Below are positions 10,389-22,077 of a stretch of 64,000 nucleotides of DNA, piece after piece. The notes below the pieces were generated by a model, which saw only the letters and a list, made by a program, of their open reading frames with translations, was not told the origin of the DNA and did no database searches. The stretch is taken from positions 1,295,001 through 1,359,000 of the forward strand of contig NC_079240.1 in assembly GCF_027921745.1 (NCBI RefSeq), written 5' to 3'. Positions within the stretch are counted from its first letter, which is position 1; each line of letters opens with the position of its first letter. The position numbers were made by a program, and so were the translations under genes. Source of the stretch: Schizosaccharomyces osmophilus. Taxonomy: Eukaryota > Ascomycota > Schizosaccharomycetes > Schizosaccharomycetales > Schizosaccharomycetaceae.

Positions 10389-11672
10389 TTAATTCCTAGC
10401 ACGACCACGGCGGGGTTTAGGAAATTCGAGAGGAACCTTCAAAACTGCCCGCTTGTGGTTCTTTGCTTCTGTTTTATTCAAACCAAGAGCCATACGTTGA
10501 GTCTCTGAATAAGACATGATGCGGCATCCCACAGTCTTAAAAAGCTCGTTTGCTTTCATTACCTTGATGTTTAGGTCATTAGCCAATGTGAGAATGTCTG
10601 TGGAGTAATTGTCGACGATAAGATACAAGACAATGATATAGCACATGATACGATCAACTTGACGCATAGAAACTTGAGCCGAACCGGTTGCTGTCGTTTG
10701 TGTGAAACGTTTGAAGAGGCCATCCATCAAAATTTCAGGAGGATCAGCAAGCTTTCTGCGTAAAGTGTCACGATCCGTAACAGCGCGACGAGAAAACAAG
10801 AATGCCTCCAACAATGAAATGTAATAGAGGAGTTTGGCACGCTTGTGATCAACTTCCTCAATCGATAATAATCGAGAGAAGCGTTCATTCACAAAGACAG
10901 AATGACGGTAAGGTAGCATCTTGGACCATCCCTTGTCCTCAGCAGAATCCAAAAATGGCTTGATATAAATAGCAGACATTTCTTCTTTTGGAATGATGTC
11001 CTCCAATTTATAGGCGTCTTCAACAGTTTCCGCATCCATATGAACAGGAGGAGTGGGTCGATCTTGTGCTTGATAAGCATTAAGCTCCTCTTGTGAAGGT
11101 AGAGCTTCCGTTGCCTTTTGAACATTACTAACAAGTTGGTCCTTGACATCGCCTAGAGCGTCAGCCTTAACCCGATTAGCAGACTCCTCCATAATTGCCT
11201 TTTGGTTCTTCTTGGTACCAAAGGCTAAGCCAAGGTTGGCACGTTGTTCCATTATCGTGCCAGCAACGACACCACGTTGCTTTTTCATGTGTTCATCCTT
11301 TTCTCTCATAGCAAGAACTTGTCGCTCAAACGTGTTAAGGTAGCGAGTAGGGACCAACTTCTTAACACGACCATGCTTGTCAGCAATGGCCAAGCAGTAA
11401 TTGGACTCTACATTGTTTGTAGGCTTGTTTTTCGCTTCAAATTGAACACGCTCGGTTCTTCCAACAAGTGAAATGTCACTCGTTTTCTTTTCGTCTGTGT
11501 GAACGGGCTGAAACCGAGTTTCTTCAGGAGGGTAAGAACCAGAGATTGTCGTAACAAACGGGGGCAAGGAAGATTCTTTCAGCGAGAGAACCTGAATGCT
11601 CTTCTTCGACTCCTTATGCGACTCTCCAGATTTGCGTTTTTTACCCTTCAGCTCGCCTCCTGAAACCGCCAT
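10389..11672 (-). CDS. rpa49: RNA polymerase I subunit A49
   Basis: Pol I-specific subunit that with A34 forms a TFIIF/TFIIE-like module for initiation and elongation on rDNA in the nucleolus. The start is ATG at 11672 (MAVSGGELKGKKRKSGESH); the longer frame upstream has no in-frame ATG within it that fits better. Residues 1-110 contain the dimerisation region, for example YPPEETRFQPVHTDEKK and NYCLAIADKHGRVKKLVPTR. The linker follows, and the C-terminal tandem winged helix includes LLYYISLLEAFLFSRRAV and the end region with LALNKTEAKNHKRAVLKVPL-like sequence. The tail is basic (PKPRRGRARN). The length of 427 residues fits the family. Confidence 0.9.
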   Translation of the reverse strand: MAVSGGELKGKKRKSGESHKESKKSIQVLSLKESSLPPFVTTISGSYPPEETRFQPVHTDEKKTSDISLVGRTERVQFEAKNKPTNNVESNYCLAIADKHGRVKKLVPTRYLNTFERQVLAMREKDEHMKKQRGVVAGTIMEQRANLGLAFGTKKNQKAIMEESANRVKADALGDVKDQLVSNVQKATEALPSQEELNAYQAQDRPTPPVHMDAETVEDAYKLEDIIPKEEMSAIYIKPFLDSAEDKGWSKMLPYRHSVFVNERFSRLLSIEEVDHKRAKLLYYISLLEAFLFSRRAVTDRDTLRRKLADPPEILMDGLFKRFTQTTATGSAQVSMRQVDRIMCYIIVLYLIVDNYSTDILTLANDLNIKVMKANELFKTVGCRIMSYSETQRMALGLNKTEAKNHKRAVLKVPLEFPKPRRGRARN

Positions 11673-12596
11673 GTTGTTAGCTATCGTAAAATTCCATTTT
11701 GCTAATTTCGCCTGATGCAGAATACAGTCACGAAGGAGTAACAGAGTAACAAAGTTGTCTTGTGACAGAGGGTGAACGCAACACGCAAATCTGCAACGAA
11801 AGGGTAAATCTTTCGTTATATGGATGAAACAGTCAAAGATGAAAAATAGTCTTATAAACAAAAAAGAGTCCTTTAATACAATATGTAAACAACAAAAGTT
11901 TTAACAAAGAAAACTACTTTATCTACTTTAAAACAACAATATTATTTACGAAGTTGGAAGTACGAATTTTCAGATTGGAAGATTCGACTGATCTGGCTTA
12001 ATAAATCGAGTCGTCGTTTATTTAGCTACTCAAGTCACTGGACTCTGAAAATACTTATAGAAGACATTAAATAGAGTCCAATCTCTACATATATAACTCT
12101 TTCAACCTATAAACTCATACACTCGGCCATAGAAAAATCCAGCTGTGACAGAAACATAGTCAGTAAATGTAAAACAATATGAAGGGGAAGGAAGGGCCAG
12201 AGTTAAAGAGGAAGGGCTTCTACAAGCATTTCCAGATATTCTTTGTTAAAAAAGACAGCCTCAATTCTGTTAAGAAGCTTCTCACTAGAGTCTTTGTACA
12301 AGTCTCGAATGAAGACTCCAACAAGAAATCATGTGAAGAAACTTGGAATGTGAAATATCTCGTCAGATAACCATAGTTGAAAAATTAAACAAAACGAAAG
12401 CATTAGAAAGCAAAGGAAAAAGACATACAAGGAACTCTGTATACTAGAAATGACAAATAAAAGCAGGAGTAAGTATACAGGTAGAGAAAGAAGAATGATC
12501 TTGAGAGCATAATACTCAAACGATATTAGCATAAACGGTAGATAAGCCGAAATAGTGTACAAATTTTAAAGACTATCTAGGTATATCTAGAACACT
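11673..12596. other. Intergenic: rpa49 promoter and rim1 3' flank
   Basis: A 924-bp spacer, long for this window, between two minus-strand genes. Short ORFs occur on both strands (12179-12370 plus; 12329-12562 minus) without recognisable domains. I see no structured RNA signature, though a noncoding transcript could fit here. Confidence 0.5.
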
Positions 12597-13150
12597 TTAA
12601 AAGCTGTTGGGGAGGGGTCCAGTCTCAAATGGAGTGGCTCTTTCAGCAGGCTCTTCTTCAGCAACAGCGGTGCGAGCACGCTTTAAGACTTGAATGTTGA
12701 CTATAACTTTGTTAGTAAAAAATTGTTCTCAGTGGAAAGATCAGGAAAACTGTCATTCTTTTTCAGAAGGAACATAGGAGCAAGGAATGACTTACGGTGT
12801 TGAAGACTTAAGGATAAAGGAGAGGGGCCTGCAGATTCAGTGGAAGGAGAATTGCGATAAACGGCGTTAGTCTCTACAAAGACTTGGTTTCCCTTTTTGA
12901 GGACAGTTTCCATACGGTCAAATTCGCGGTCGTCAAAAGAGAACACTGTACGAAACGTAGCAGGCACATCCTTTCCGTTATTGGACGCGACTGTATATTT
13001 CATATAGGGATTACCACGTTGTGACTGTAAACGTTCAGCATCACGTACTAGATTTCCAGTAAACGTCAAACGCTGGATATCTCGGAGACGAGCTGGAGAA
13101 AAGGAGAATGAGCGTTTAAAGCAAATTTGGCGAAGAGAAGGAGTAAACAT
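12597..13150 (-). CDS. rim1: Mitochondrial single-stranded DNA-binding protein Rim1, two exons
   Basis: OB-fold SSB that coats single-stranded mitochondrial DNA during replication. The exons are 13150-12796 and 12706-12597, joined by a 89-nt intron (donor GTAAGT, branch ACTAAC, acceptor AAAG) with correct phase, giving 154 residues. Residues 1-24 are rich in Arg, Ser and Phe without acids, a mitochondrial presequence. The OB-fold core runs from RLTFTGNLVRDAERLQSQRG through YMKYTVASNN, TVFSFDDREFD, LKKGNQVFVETNAVYR and the last strand in exon 2, LIVNIQVLKR. The acidic-proline tail ends ETGPLPNSF. The position corresponds to SPAC2F3.04c (from memory). Confidence 0.9.
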
Positions 13151-13577
13151 AGCACAAATAAGTACAGTTCAAATATGATTTTCAAGTATTACAAGATTTC
13201 TACGGTGCTGTGTAGTGTATGCAAGCAAGGTAGTGAATGGTAGTATGAACTAAGACAAGAATCATCAACAATTGCTAGCAAAGAAGATACAGGAATACAT
13301 CTGAATTATAGTACTTTGCATTTAAAAAAGGTACATTCAAAAATAAAACGAATGATATATACACATACTGGGTTGTAAGCACGGATGATTTTTTTAAGGC
13401 TTGAAACCTTTAATATATTCGTAGTTTACAGTTCTAATTACAGTCTGTTTTATAAAAAGGTCTTGTAAATCATAATAAATTTCATTAAAGCGTCTCGGCA
13501 TCACAAATCTATAAGGTTGTTGTTTGTAAGCATGTTTACTTTTCTCTCCGAGGGCAAAGAAGCAAGAGAGAATCCAT
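13151..13577. other. Intergenic: rim1 promoter and aldo-keto reductase 3' end
   Basis: Same-strand spacer with AT-rich untranslated sequence. A minus-strand reading frame here is a shadow extension of the reductase region. No gene seen. Confidence 0.55.
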
Positions 13578-14405
13578 TTAAAGAGGAGAAACGCATGGAT
13601 TCCAATCGGAATGATAATCCTCATCCAAATTGTACAAGGTATGCATTTCGTCCTTGGAAAGCTCAAAATCAAACACTTCACCATTGCCCTTAATTCGAGC
13701 CGGAGTAGAACTCTTTGGAAGAACGATGTAACCACGTTGGAGAAGGAAGCGAATCATAATTTGTGCTTCGGTCTTATTGTATTTATTGGCAATGCCAATC
13801 AATTGCTTGTTTCCAAACTTTTCACCGTGGGCTAAGGGAGCATAGGCAGCCAAAGCAATACCCTTTGTCTGGCAGTATTCTACCACCTTGCTTTGAGAGC
13901 AGAATGGGTGAAGCTCAATTTGGTTGACGCAGGGAACAATCTTGGGATGATGATCCAACAATTGTTGAATGTGATGAGGGCCAAAGTTGGATACACCAAT
14001 TGCACGAATCTTGCCAGCTTCAACAGCTTCTTCCAAAGCCTTCCAAGAGCCAAGACGGTCTCCATATGGGGAATGGAGCAAGAACAAATCAATGTATCCT
14101 AAACCGCAAGCCTTCACACTGCTGTCAATGCTCTTGAGGGTAGCACTGTATCCAGCCAAGTTGTTTAGTTTGCTGGTATACCATACCTCTTCACGCTTGA
14201 TGCCAGTGTCCTTCATGAATTGAAGGATGGCTCTACCACAATCTCCTTCATTGAAGTACATTTGGGCAGAGTCGACATGACGATAGCCAGCTTGTAAAGC
14301 AGCATACACAGAGTCAAAGCATTTGCTACGGTTGATCATATAAGAGCCATAAGCGAATTGAGGGCACTTGAGGCCGTTATTCAGCTTCAAAAAGGGTCCT
14401 AACAT
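13578..14405 (-). CDS. Aldo-keto reductase (xylose/arabinose reductase-like)
   Basis: NADPH-dependent reductase with a TIM barrel. I chose ATG at 14405 (MLGPFLKLNNGLKCPQ) because that is the usual family opening; an in-frame codon at 14435 would add ten residues. The catalytic tetrad can be seen: Asp and Tyr in YRHVDSAQMYFNE, Lys in VWYTSKLNN, and His in LFLLHSPYG. GKIRAIGVSNFG is the family signature 2. PKSSTPARIKGNGEVFDF carries the Lys-Ser and Arg that bind the NADP phosphate. The length of 275 residues is slightly short of the 285-320 norm. It matches the position of S. pombe SPAC2F3.05c. The natural substrate is unknown. Confidence 0.88.
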   Translation of the reverse strand: MLGPFLKLNNGLKCPQFAYGSYMINRSKCFDSVYAALQAGYRHVDSAQMYFNEGDCGRAILQFMKDTGIKREEVWYTSKLNNLAGYSATLKSIDSSVKACGLGYIDLFLLHSPYGDRLGSWKALEEAVEAGKIRAIGVSNFGPHHIQQLLDHHPKIVPCVNQIELHPFCSQSKVVEYCQTKGIALAAYAPLAHGEKFGNKQLIGIANKYNKTEAQIMIRFLLQRGYIVLPKSSTPARIKGNGEVFDFELSKDEMHTLYNLDEDYHSDWNPCVSPL

Positions 14406-15446
14406 TGCAAATGAAATGTTTTCTGTTTCGTACAAAAAAAGTGTACCGAAGTTTCTTTCAATTAAATATTCTTTTGAACAAAATCAAGCCAAGTTGAAAT
14501 GTTCCAAAACGTCTATATATATTTCTTCCTTGTTGAAGTTTCCTGATTCCTTGCAGCGATTGCCCTCTATTTATATCTGCTCAGAATCGTTAACGAGTTT
14601 ACATCAAAAATCAGCGATAAAGGTGATTATGAAATCTGGTTTTTTACGTACGAACCTCTCGGAAGGAATGATGTTTTTCTTTCTCGTTAATCAAATCTTT
14701 CATGAAATTTCGATCCTATGTAATGAGCGATTCATTATTATATTAGCCAATCTTATTACCGGCCAGTAAATCGTATTATCTTGAAACGTAATGAAATACT
14801 AGTGAAATAAATAAAAAAGCATATTGAGAAGGTTTGAGAAAGTTTAGTATCGTTTTCTTCTTTTTGAGTTTGTCGAACTGCTATGGATAAAAAAATGAAC
14901 TTATTTCGTTTTGCAACATGCTTCATCTTGTACAGCATTGTTGGATGTCTACATAACAGAAAGATGATGATATTACAGATGGAACTGCAAGTATCTCGGT
15001 TTCTTCTATACTTTGGTTTGCTTCATTGATTGCTGTTAGTAAAGTCTTCATGCTTGATAACTCGTGGCTAAAACAAAACATGCGTACGACTTACAGTAAT
15101 TAACAGCATTATAGAAAACAGTATAGCAGCAAAAGTTATTATCTCGTATACAAGAATGCTCATCTATTTAATAAAAACCTTCGTCGTTGAAAACAAAACG
15201 TAAACAAAAAAAAGGTTTTATATTTTTATTCTCTACCTACTGTCCTATATAGTAAATAAGAATTAGAAGAGGTCTCTTCTCAGGGTATCAATTACCATAG
15301 CGGGTCCTCTTTTTTCACATAGAACGCATTGACTATGCAGAAAAAATTCAAACATACCGTATCCTATCATTAAATAATGAATTATTACTTATTCCCAAAT
15401 ATTCATGTTTACTCGACCATTCAGCAACATATATGCACGCCTTTTT
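14406..15446. other. Intergenic: reductase promoter and kap104 3' flank
   Basis: About 1 kb between two minus-strand genes. A plus-strand frame at 14368-14769 overlaps the reductase start and has no domain. A minus frame at 14756-14938 is also featureless. Otherwise only AT-rich sequence. Confidence 0.5.
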
Positions 15447-18281
15447 CTATACCCCGTAACGTAATTGAATTTGTGCCATCATATCCGGTGAAGCTTGCCA
15501 TGCTGCTTTTCCATTAAACATTTCAATGGATCCCTGCAAAATCTTTTGGAACATATCTTGCAATTCCATCGAAGGCTTTTCATATTCAGCAACACATGCA
15601 ACAAACAAGGGAAGAAGATATGATAAGGACTGAGGGTTGCATGCCAAGATATTGCAGAATCCTCTGAAGGCAGAATCTTTTTCTTCATTTTCACCAATGG
15701 TCTTGATAATTTCAAACCATGGTTGGTAAAAGAGCTCTAAATGAGGAGCAACTAATTCGGGATTAAACATGCCTAATCTGCCTATGGTTATGGCAACATT
15801 CTCCAGTACTGTACTGTTCGCTTTTCCGGACTGTATAATACAAATAAGGCGCTCCAATAAGGGTTTTACCCATGGTTGCATATCCTTACCCATTTGTAAC
15901 GCCATTTCTCCTGCAGACCAGATAGCATTGTTAGAAGCACTAACGTGCAACAAAGGCATTTGCATGTGTGGTAGCATGTCTAGTAACAGTGCGTCACAAT
16001 AAGGACGAACTTGATCAAAACAAAACATACACATATCACCTAGCAAAGCATATGCCGATTGACGGACTTCCGCAACTTCGTCTTTAGCACAAACACCAAT
16101 AATTTGTCCCATTGGGGGGTCGGCTTGTGCTATTAAGGGTGCAATTTGACTTCCGAGTGCTTGAATAATACCACTGATTAAATCCAAAGTAGTGACCAAG
16201 AAATCCCGATCGGGAACGTCAATCGAAGGATCACTTTGGGAAGCGTCAATCATATACAGCGTATTATGGAGCATCCGGAAAGTGCGAGCATATGTTTCTG
16301 CTGCAAAAGGAGCAAATCCCTCTTTAAGAGCCACGGCAACCGATGAAAGGCATTCTAGTAATGGGAAAATATTTGGGTCATCATCACTAATAGTGGACCA
16401 TTTTTGAAGCAATGGTGGCATCAAAAGTTCAACATAACTCTTTTCATTAAGTACTGGACCAACGTAATCCGCAAGTGTTTGGACAGCATCATATAAAATA
16501 AGTAAGTTTTTCCTTTGGTATTTTTGGAAGGCAAAAGCAAAGTTGGTTAAAATAGGAGCCAGGAAAGGCACCAAAGCAGGCCCGGCTTGCTCTTCCAGGA
16601 TGGCAAAAGCAGAGCAACCAGCTTCTTGTACCTTTTTGTTGTTATCAACCACCATTCTAAGTAACTTTTCTATAAGGGGAATGAAATACTTTTGACGATC
16701 TACCTCAGAATCCAAGCAAGTTGCCCAGCTTGAATAACGGCCAAGCGTCCAACACGTAATCGTACGGACCAGAGGCTTATTACTATCCAAAAGCGAAAGC
16801 AAGTAAGGATAAAGCTCCGGCAAATATTGAATCATTCCATCCATGCAACCTTCTGCAATAGCACCCAGGGCCAATACACCAGCCTCTTGAACTTTCCAGT
16901 CAGAGCTCATCAAACTTTCCTTCAAATGAGGGAGAATAACCTCAAGCAACTTTTGGTTCCAAGAAGCAGATAAAGCATCAAGGGCTGCAGCTGAGCATTT
17001 CCTCAAATTCCAATCCATGAAGGCATCGGCGTCTTCATCCTCGTCATCAAACTCGTCGTCGTCTTCATCTTCCTCATCAAATTCATCAAGTTCATCATTC
17101 GCACCTCCTTGACGGCCAGCAGGACCCTCCGTATCCATGGTTACACGAGACTTACCCTTAGCATGTTGAGGACGAATATCTTCAAGTCGATCTTCGACAT
17201 TGTAATCATCGACATCATTTCCAAGGAGTAAAAGGTCCATATCAGAGTAAACCATACCACGAAGAAGCATTGGGATAATCTTATCAAGATAGGGACCCAA
17301 AGAAGAGCAAAGATCAGGTTGTTCAGAAATAGCCAACCAAAATTCGCAGGCCTCCAGAGCAACAGTCTGGTCCATATCTTGAGTCGAGTAAAGCATATAT
17401 TCCACGATACTACCCAAGGAGGGGGCGATCTTGTCAGGACGAACATCAAGCAAGTAGACAAGAGCTTGACAAACGTTTTTACGAACATTCGGAGAAGTAT
17501 CGGTGGCCAAGCTGTAACAGGTTTCGAGGAAGTTATCAATGTGGGCATACAAAGACTGACTTTGAATTAAAAGGAACTGATTGAGGCAAAACAAAGCATC
17601 AGTACGAATTTTTGGATTTTCATTACGAGCCAATTCAACAAAACGAGGAATCATAAAGTCGAGAGGACGTGTTCCATCAAAGTCTCTATCTAATTCTCGA
17701 GCTGAATCTTCGCAAATTTTCGTAAGTGCACTGAAAGCACCTTCTTGAGTGGTACTGGGTGTTGTACCAGAAAGCATGTCCATCAATTGTGGGAGAACTT
17801 CGGGCCATGTACTAACCCCCCATCTACTAATCAGCGTAGTTATAACATTGCCAGATATACCGCGAATCAAAGGTTGAGAATCACATAAACCGCGTACAAC
17901 TGTCGATTTTGTATAATTAAGACTTTGCAATCCGTGTGCAAGTTCAATGTTTGAAACACGCAAGTTATTTTTTAATAGTAAACCAGCAGCAGAACGAATT
18001 GGCACGCTCAGTTCGGCACCATTAATTAAAATACAGGCGAGATAATTATTTACATCAGCAATATCCTTCGTTTTTTCAAGTAACTATCAAATATTGTTAG
18101 ATTCTATTAAAACCAACATAAAGGATTGTAAGAAGCGAAGCCTCTGGACTTTTTATGATTTCTAAAGACATACACTTAAAGCAGCTATTCGAGTTTGTGA
18201 ATCTTCAGAAAGTGAATTTTTTATCACTTCTGAAAGTTCCAACAGGACTTGTTCCTGAAGAACCCAAGGATTGTCCCCCAT
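15447..18281 (-). CDS. kap104: Karyopherin Kap104 (transportin), two exons
   Basis: Importin-beta family receptor that carries PY-NLS cargos, mainly mRNA-binding proteins, into the nucleus under RanGTP control. Exon 1 is 18281-18174 (MGDNPWVLQEQVLLELSEVI) and exon 2 is 18083-15447, with an approximately 90-nt intron (donor GTATGT, branch CTAAC). The total is 914 residues, the family length. HEAT repeats run throughout, for example QDMDQTVALEACEFWLAISE and DSNKPLVRTITCWTLGRYSSW. The acidic H8 loop, which displaces cargo when Ran binds, is obvious at codons around 17030-17110 (runs of Asp/Glu). The conserved start RIAALSLLEKTKDI spans the splice junction, supporting it. Confidence 0.94.
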
Positions 18282-19604
18282 CTTTTCTTGTCCAGCGTTC
18301 TAGTTGTTGGTAGAAGTTTGCTTCTGGAGGGTGGATGAAAAACAATCGTGGGTCAGTAATTGTTATGTTTGCAAAAGTATTTATTACTATAATTTTTTGT
18401 AGTGATTTATAAAAAATGTAAAATCAAATCTTTGCGATTCCAGAGAACTCAAGAGTGTAGGTATTACTAAAAAATTTCCACAGCGTAAAACGAACTTCAA
18501 CAAACGAAAGACGTGAAATAAATTAAGAAAAAATAAAAAGAACACTGAAAGCTTACTATTCTGCAAGACTCCATGAGATTTGCTTTGTATTCGAATCTTG
18601 TACAGTGCCTGTCCCTGGGCAACTTTGTGTTTCTCCAAGTCTTTATTGATCAAGGGAACCATTTCTTCCTCTCCTATAGCTATTACTTACAGAGAAAAAA
18701 AAAAAAAAAAAAAAAAGCTAAGCATTGAACCAAGATTTCCTCAGGCAATGAAAGCCGATTGTTTGTTAATTTCAGCAAGGCCAAGGCCCGTAGAAAATGG
18801 TCCTACAAACCATATCATATTTTCAAGAAACTAATTCTAGATAAAAAGAAAACAGAACTAGAAAAAGAATTATTTAAACACACTCTCTAAGTATTTTCGT
18901 TTTTTAGTACAAACTTTCTTGTGTTAAATATTCTTACAAATCGTTACAATAAATACTGTGTTGCGTAGACAATTTTTAGTGATGGCTTTCCATCTCTGTA
19001 TTTCTGTACGTCAGTGTTACAGAAATGAAGTGTGGAGAAATGGAAATCAACTAGAAACCAATTTCTTTGCATAAAATCCAAGGAGTATTAGATCCTTTAT
19101 TTTTCGTAGTTAAGGTGAGTACTTTACTGCTTAATTGAAGGAAGAACGAATTCCCTTTTACCACTGTTCAGTTGGGTTTTTTGTAATGGATTTTGACAAC
19201 AGAATGTTTGCAGAATCAATTTTTCTCTGATCGCAGAAATATTAACAATATTTATGTCTAGAAAACTTAACAATTGTTTTCATTCGTTTTTCTTGGAAGC
19301 TGAAACCTTGGATGGTATTCATATTAGCTACTGTTATCCATCTTCACATTGCTAGCATTGAACAATTTCCTGTATGGTATTTTGACATTGTTTAATTTAC
19401 TTTTGCAATTACCATAAAAGATTATATAAACGTTACAAACAAGGGATTGTTTTCTTGTTGGACCTTTCTTAGATCTTGTGTTCTTTCTGTAACATCCGTT
19501 TGCAACTCTTTGGTTTTTTGCTGTAACTATTAAATCCTTCTGGTGTCTCGTTGATTTATACTGGCGTCACATAAGGTTCCCTTCTTTTCGTGTCTTTGCC
19601 AAAA
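18282..19604. other. Divergent intergenic region kap104/sut1
   Basis: A 1.3-kb head-to-head promoter region. It holds an A22 tract at 18695-18716. A 91-codon minus frame at 18387-18662 begins MVPLINKDLEKHKVAQG and could lose its hydrophobic middle by a GTAAGC...TTTTAG intron, but the branch site is poor and I recognise no family. I leave it uncalled. Confidence 0.45.
18695..18716. repeat. Homopolymer A22
   Basis: An uninterrupted run of 22 A in the kap104/sut1 promoter region. Such tracts exclude nucleosomes in yeasts. Length is prone to sequencing error. Confidence 0.8.
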
Positions 19605-21523
19605 ATGTCTAGCGAGCTTTATCCAGAGCGGTCTCATCTGTTAAGAAGAAATGATGATACAAATAACATGGACATAGAAAATCCAACCAAGGATCCTATT
19701 CCTCACAGATCGGTGTGGTATTTAATTGCGTTAACGGTGGTATGTATAGATTTACGGTTTCAGCCGAAAATTCGTGCTAACTTGTAAAAAGTCTCTTTTA
19801 GGTGTTCAATTGACCTGTACGTTGCCAAACTTTTTTATTTTTTGGGATGAAGCTAACATGCTCTAAAAACAGGGTCTGTTGAACTTGGTTATGGTAAGTG
19901 AAGGCTATATTCTAGTATCTTCGTATCTATAAGGTCTAACTTGTTTTTCAATAGGATCTCCATATCTATTTTCCCTCGGCCTTCGTAAAGAATACACGTC
20001 CATCATTTGGATCGCTGGTCCATTGACAGGGATTATTATTCAACCAATTTCTGGAATACTTTCGGATCGCTTTCAGTCGAAATTTGGAAGGAGAAGGCCT
20101 TTTATGCTGGTTGCTAGCTTGCTAGGTATGTTTAGTTTATTCTTGATGGGATGGGCCCCAGATTTGAGTGAGCTATTCTTTCAGGGTACGGTTGCGAAGC
20201 GTGTAACCATTGGATTGGCAACCTTGAGTATTTATCTTTTAGATATCGCTGTGAATGTTGGTATGTAATTTTCAAAAACTTCTTTCTTAGATTTGATCTA
20301 ATGTTTTTTCAGTCATGGCTAGTACTCGATCCCTAATTGTCGATTCTGTCAGTTCAGAACAACAACATGATGCAAATTCTTGGGCTGGAAGAATGATTGG
20401 TATCGGTAATGTTTTCGGATACTTACTAGGATTCCTTCCTTTGTACCGAATTTTTGCTTTCCTCCATATTACCCAGCTCCAAGCCTTCTGCACGATGGCC
20501 TCGATTTTTCTTTTACTGACGGTTAGCATTACATCTTTAATTGTTACCGAGAGATCATTTCCTGCTTCTGAGAAGGATCAGTCAGTTGTTTCTGAAATTT
20601 TGGAATTTTTCGGGACCATGAGACAAAATATTTCAAGCCTTCCTGATTCTCTACGAAAAATATGCTATGTACAATTCTTTGCTTATTTTGGATGGTTTCC
20701 ATTTTTATTCTACATAACAACTTACGTTGGAACTTTGTTTTTGAGGCACGCACCTAAAGGCCATGAAGAGGACTGGGATATGGCAACTCGTCAAGGATCG
20801 TTTGCATTACTTTTGTTTGCAATTGTTTCTTTGGCCTCAAATACTGCTTTGCCTCTTCTACTTGAGAGCGGGAGAGAGGATGATGACGATGATGAGGAGG
20901 AGTATGCAACGGAAGAAGGCTCAAGAGACTACGAGAGATATTTACGGCCTGCAATTTATATACCGCAGGCTTCAGTTGAGCCTAGTGAAAGATCTTCTTT
21001 AAGATCTGAGCCCACGGAGGTTCCCTCGCCTGCTCCTTCAGCTCCTGTATCTCAATTGCAAAGAACTATTCCTTCTAACCGTTCTATTATTAGCACTTTT
21101 TCATCAAAAGTACAAATTAAAGGCCTTACATTACCATTATTATGGCTTTTTTCTCACATATTGTTTGGCATCTGCATGCTCAGTACTTTTTTCCTGGGCA
21201 CATCATGGGAAGCACAAGTGATGGTAGCAATTTGTGGTTTGTCTTGGGCTTGCAGCCTTTGGATTCCATATTCACTTTTTTCATCTGAAGTTGCAAAGCT
21301 GGGTTTGCGTGAAAGCAGTGGGAAAATGATTGGCGTACATAATGTGTTTATTTCAGCTCCTCAAGTTTTGAGTACGATTATTGCTACAATTGTTTTTGTT
21401 CAATCAGAGGGAAGCCACCGTGACAAAAGCGATAACAGTGTCGCTTGGGTATTAAGAATTGGAGGATTGGCAGCGTTTGTAGCTGCTTTTCTGTGTAGTA
21501 AACTTTTGTCTATTGACTTTTAA
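19605..21523 (+). CDS. sut1: Sucrose/maltose proton symporter Sut1, five exons
   Basis: Glycoside-pentoside-hexuronide type alpha-glucoside:H+ symporter in the plasma membrane; S. pombe Sut1 takes up maltose and sucrose. The exons are 19605-19739, 19792-19816, 19873-19893, 19955-20260 and 20313-21523, giving 565 residues. Exons 2 and 3 are tiny (25 and 21 nt) and encode SLLGVQLT and WSVELGYG, the signature of TM1-2 in sucrose carriers, which confirms them. GRRRPFM near 20088 is the loop 2-3 RXGRR motif, and LLDIAVNVVMASTRSLIVD spans the last junction. Twelve membrane segments are interrupted by an acidic, Pro/Ser-rich central loop (about 20870-21080). The order kap104-sut1-hem1 is as in S. 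pombe, but an extra MFS gene follows. Confidence 0.92.
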
Positions 21524-22077
21524 GCTCAATGGAAAAACGAAATTTAGCAAGCTTATACAAAACTTCATTAAAACACCTTATTCCTAGTCTCTAACTGTGC
21601 TGCTTCAAAATGGAATACAAGACCTTGATTGTTTTGATCATCTTTGGCGTCTGATAGCACCATAGCATGATGCTATTACCTTGCCCCTTTTTTTTTTCAA
21701 CTGATCATAATTTGCAACGGAGTCCATCTTTATTTAAAAAAATTTATTTTACTTACTATTGACACGATAACAACAAGGTACAAACAAGTTTATCATTTTA
21801 TGGTGTGCTATAACGATATTGTTACTTTGGAACAGAAATAAAAAGATTTGAAAAACGAGAAATGCAAGCAGGACTATAGGAAAGCAATTTACCAAAAAGA
21901 ACAAAAGAGAAACATAGAATGACTATATCTTGGAGGTCAATAGACGCCTTCAAAGGGATGATTTTTTATTTGAAAATGATCGCATTTATTTAACATTAAG
22001 AATATCAGACTAATACTAAAGAATTTCGTTGACAATGCAACTCGTTAAAATTTAAATTCAAAAAAGAAAGAGAAAAA
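21524..22077. other. Convergent intergenic region sut1/MFS transporter
   Basis: 3'-to-3' spacer. A perfect 7-bp palindrome with a 1-nt centre lies at about 21662-21676; too tight for a hairpin loop. No gene seen. Confidence 0.55.

Noticed and set aside
18387-18662. 91-codon minus-strand frame MVPLINKDLEKHKVAQG in the kap104/sut1 spacer
   Set aside because: A possible intron lacks a good branch site, the peptide matches no family I know, and the region is AT-rich promoter DNA. It remains a weak candidate.
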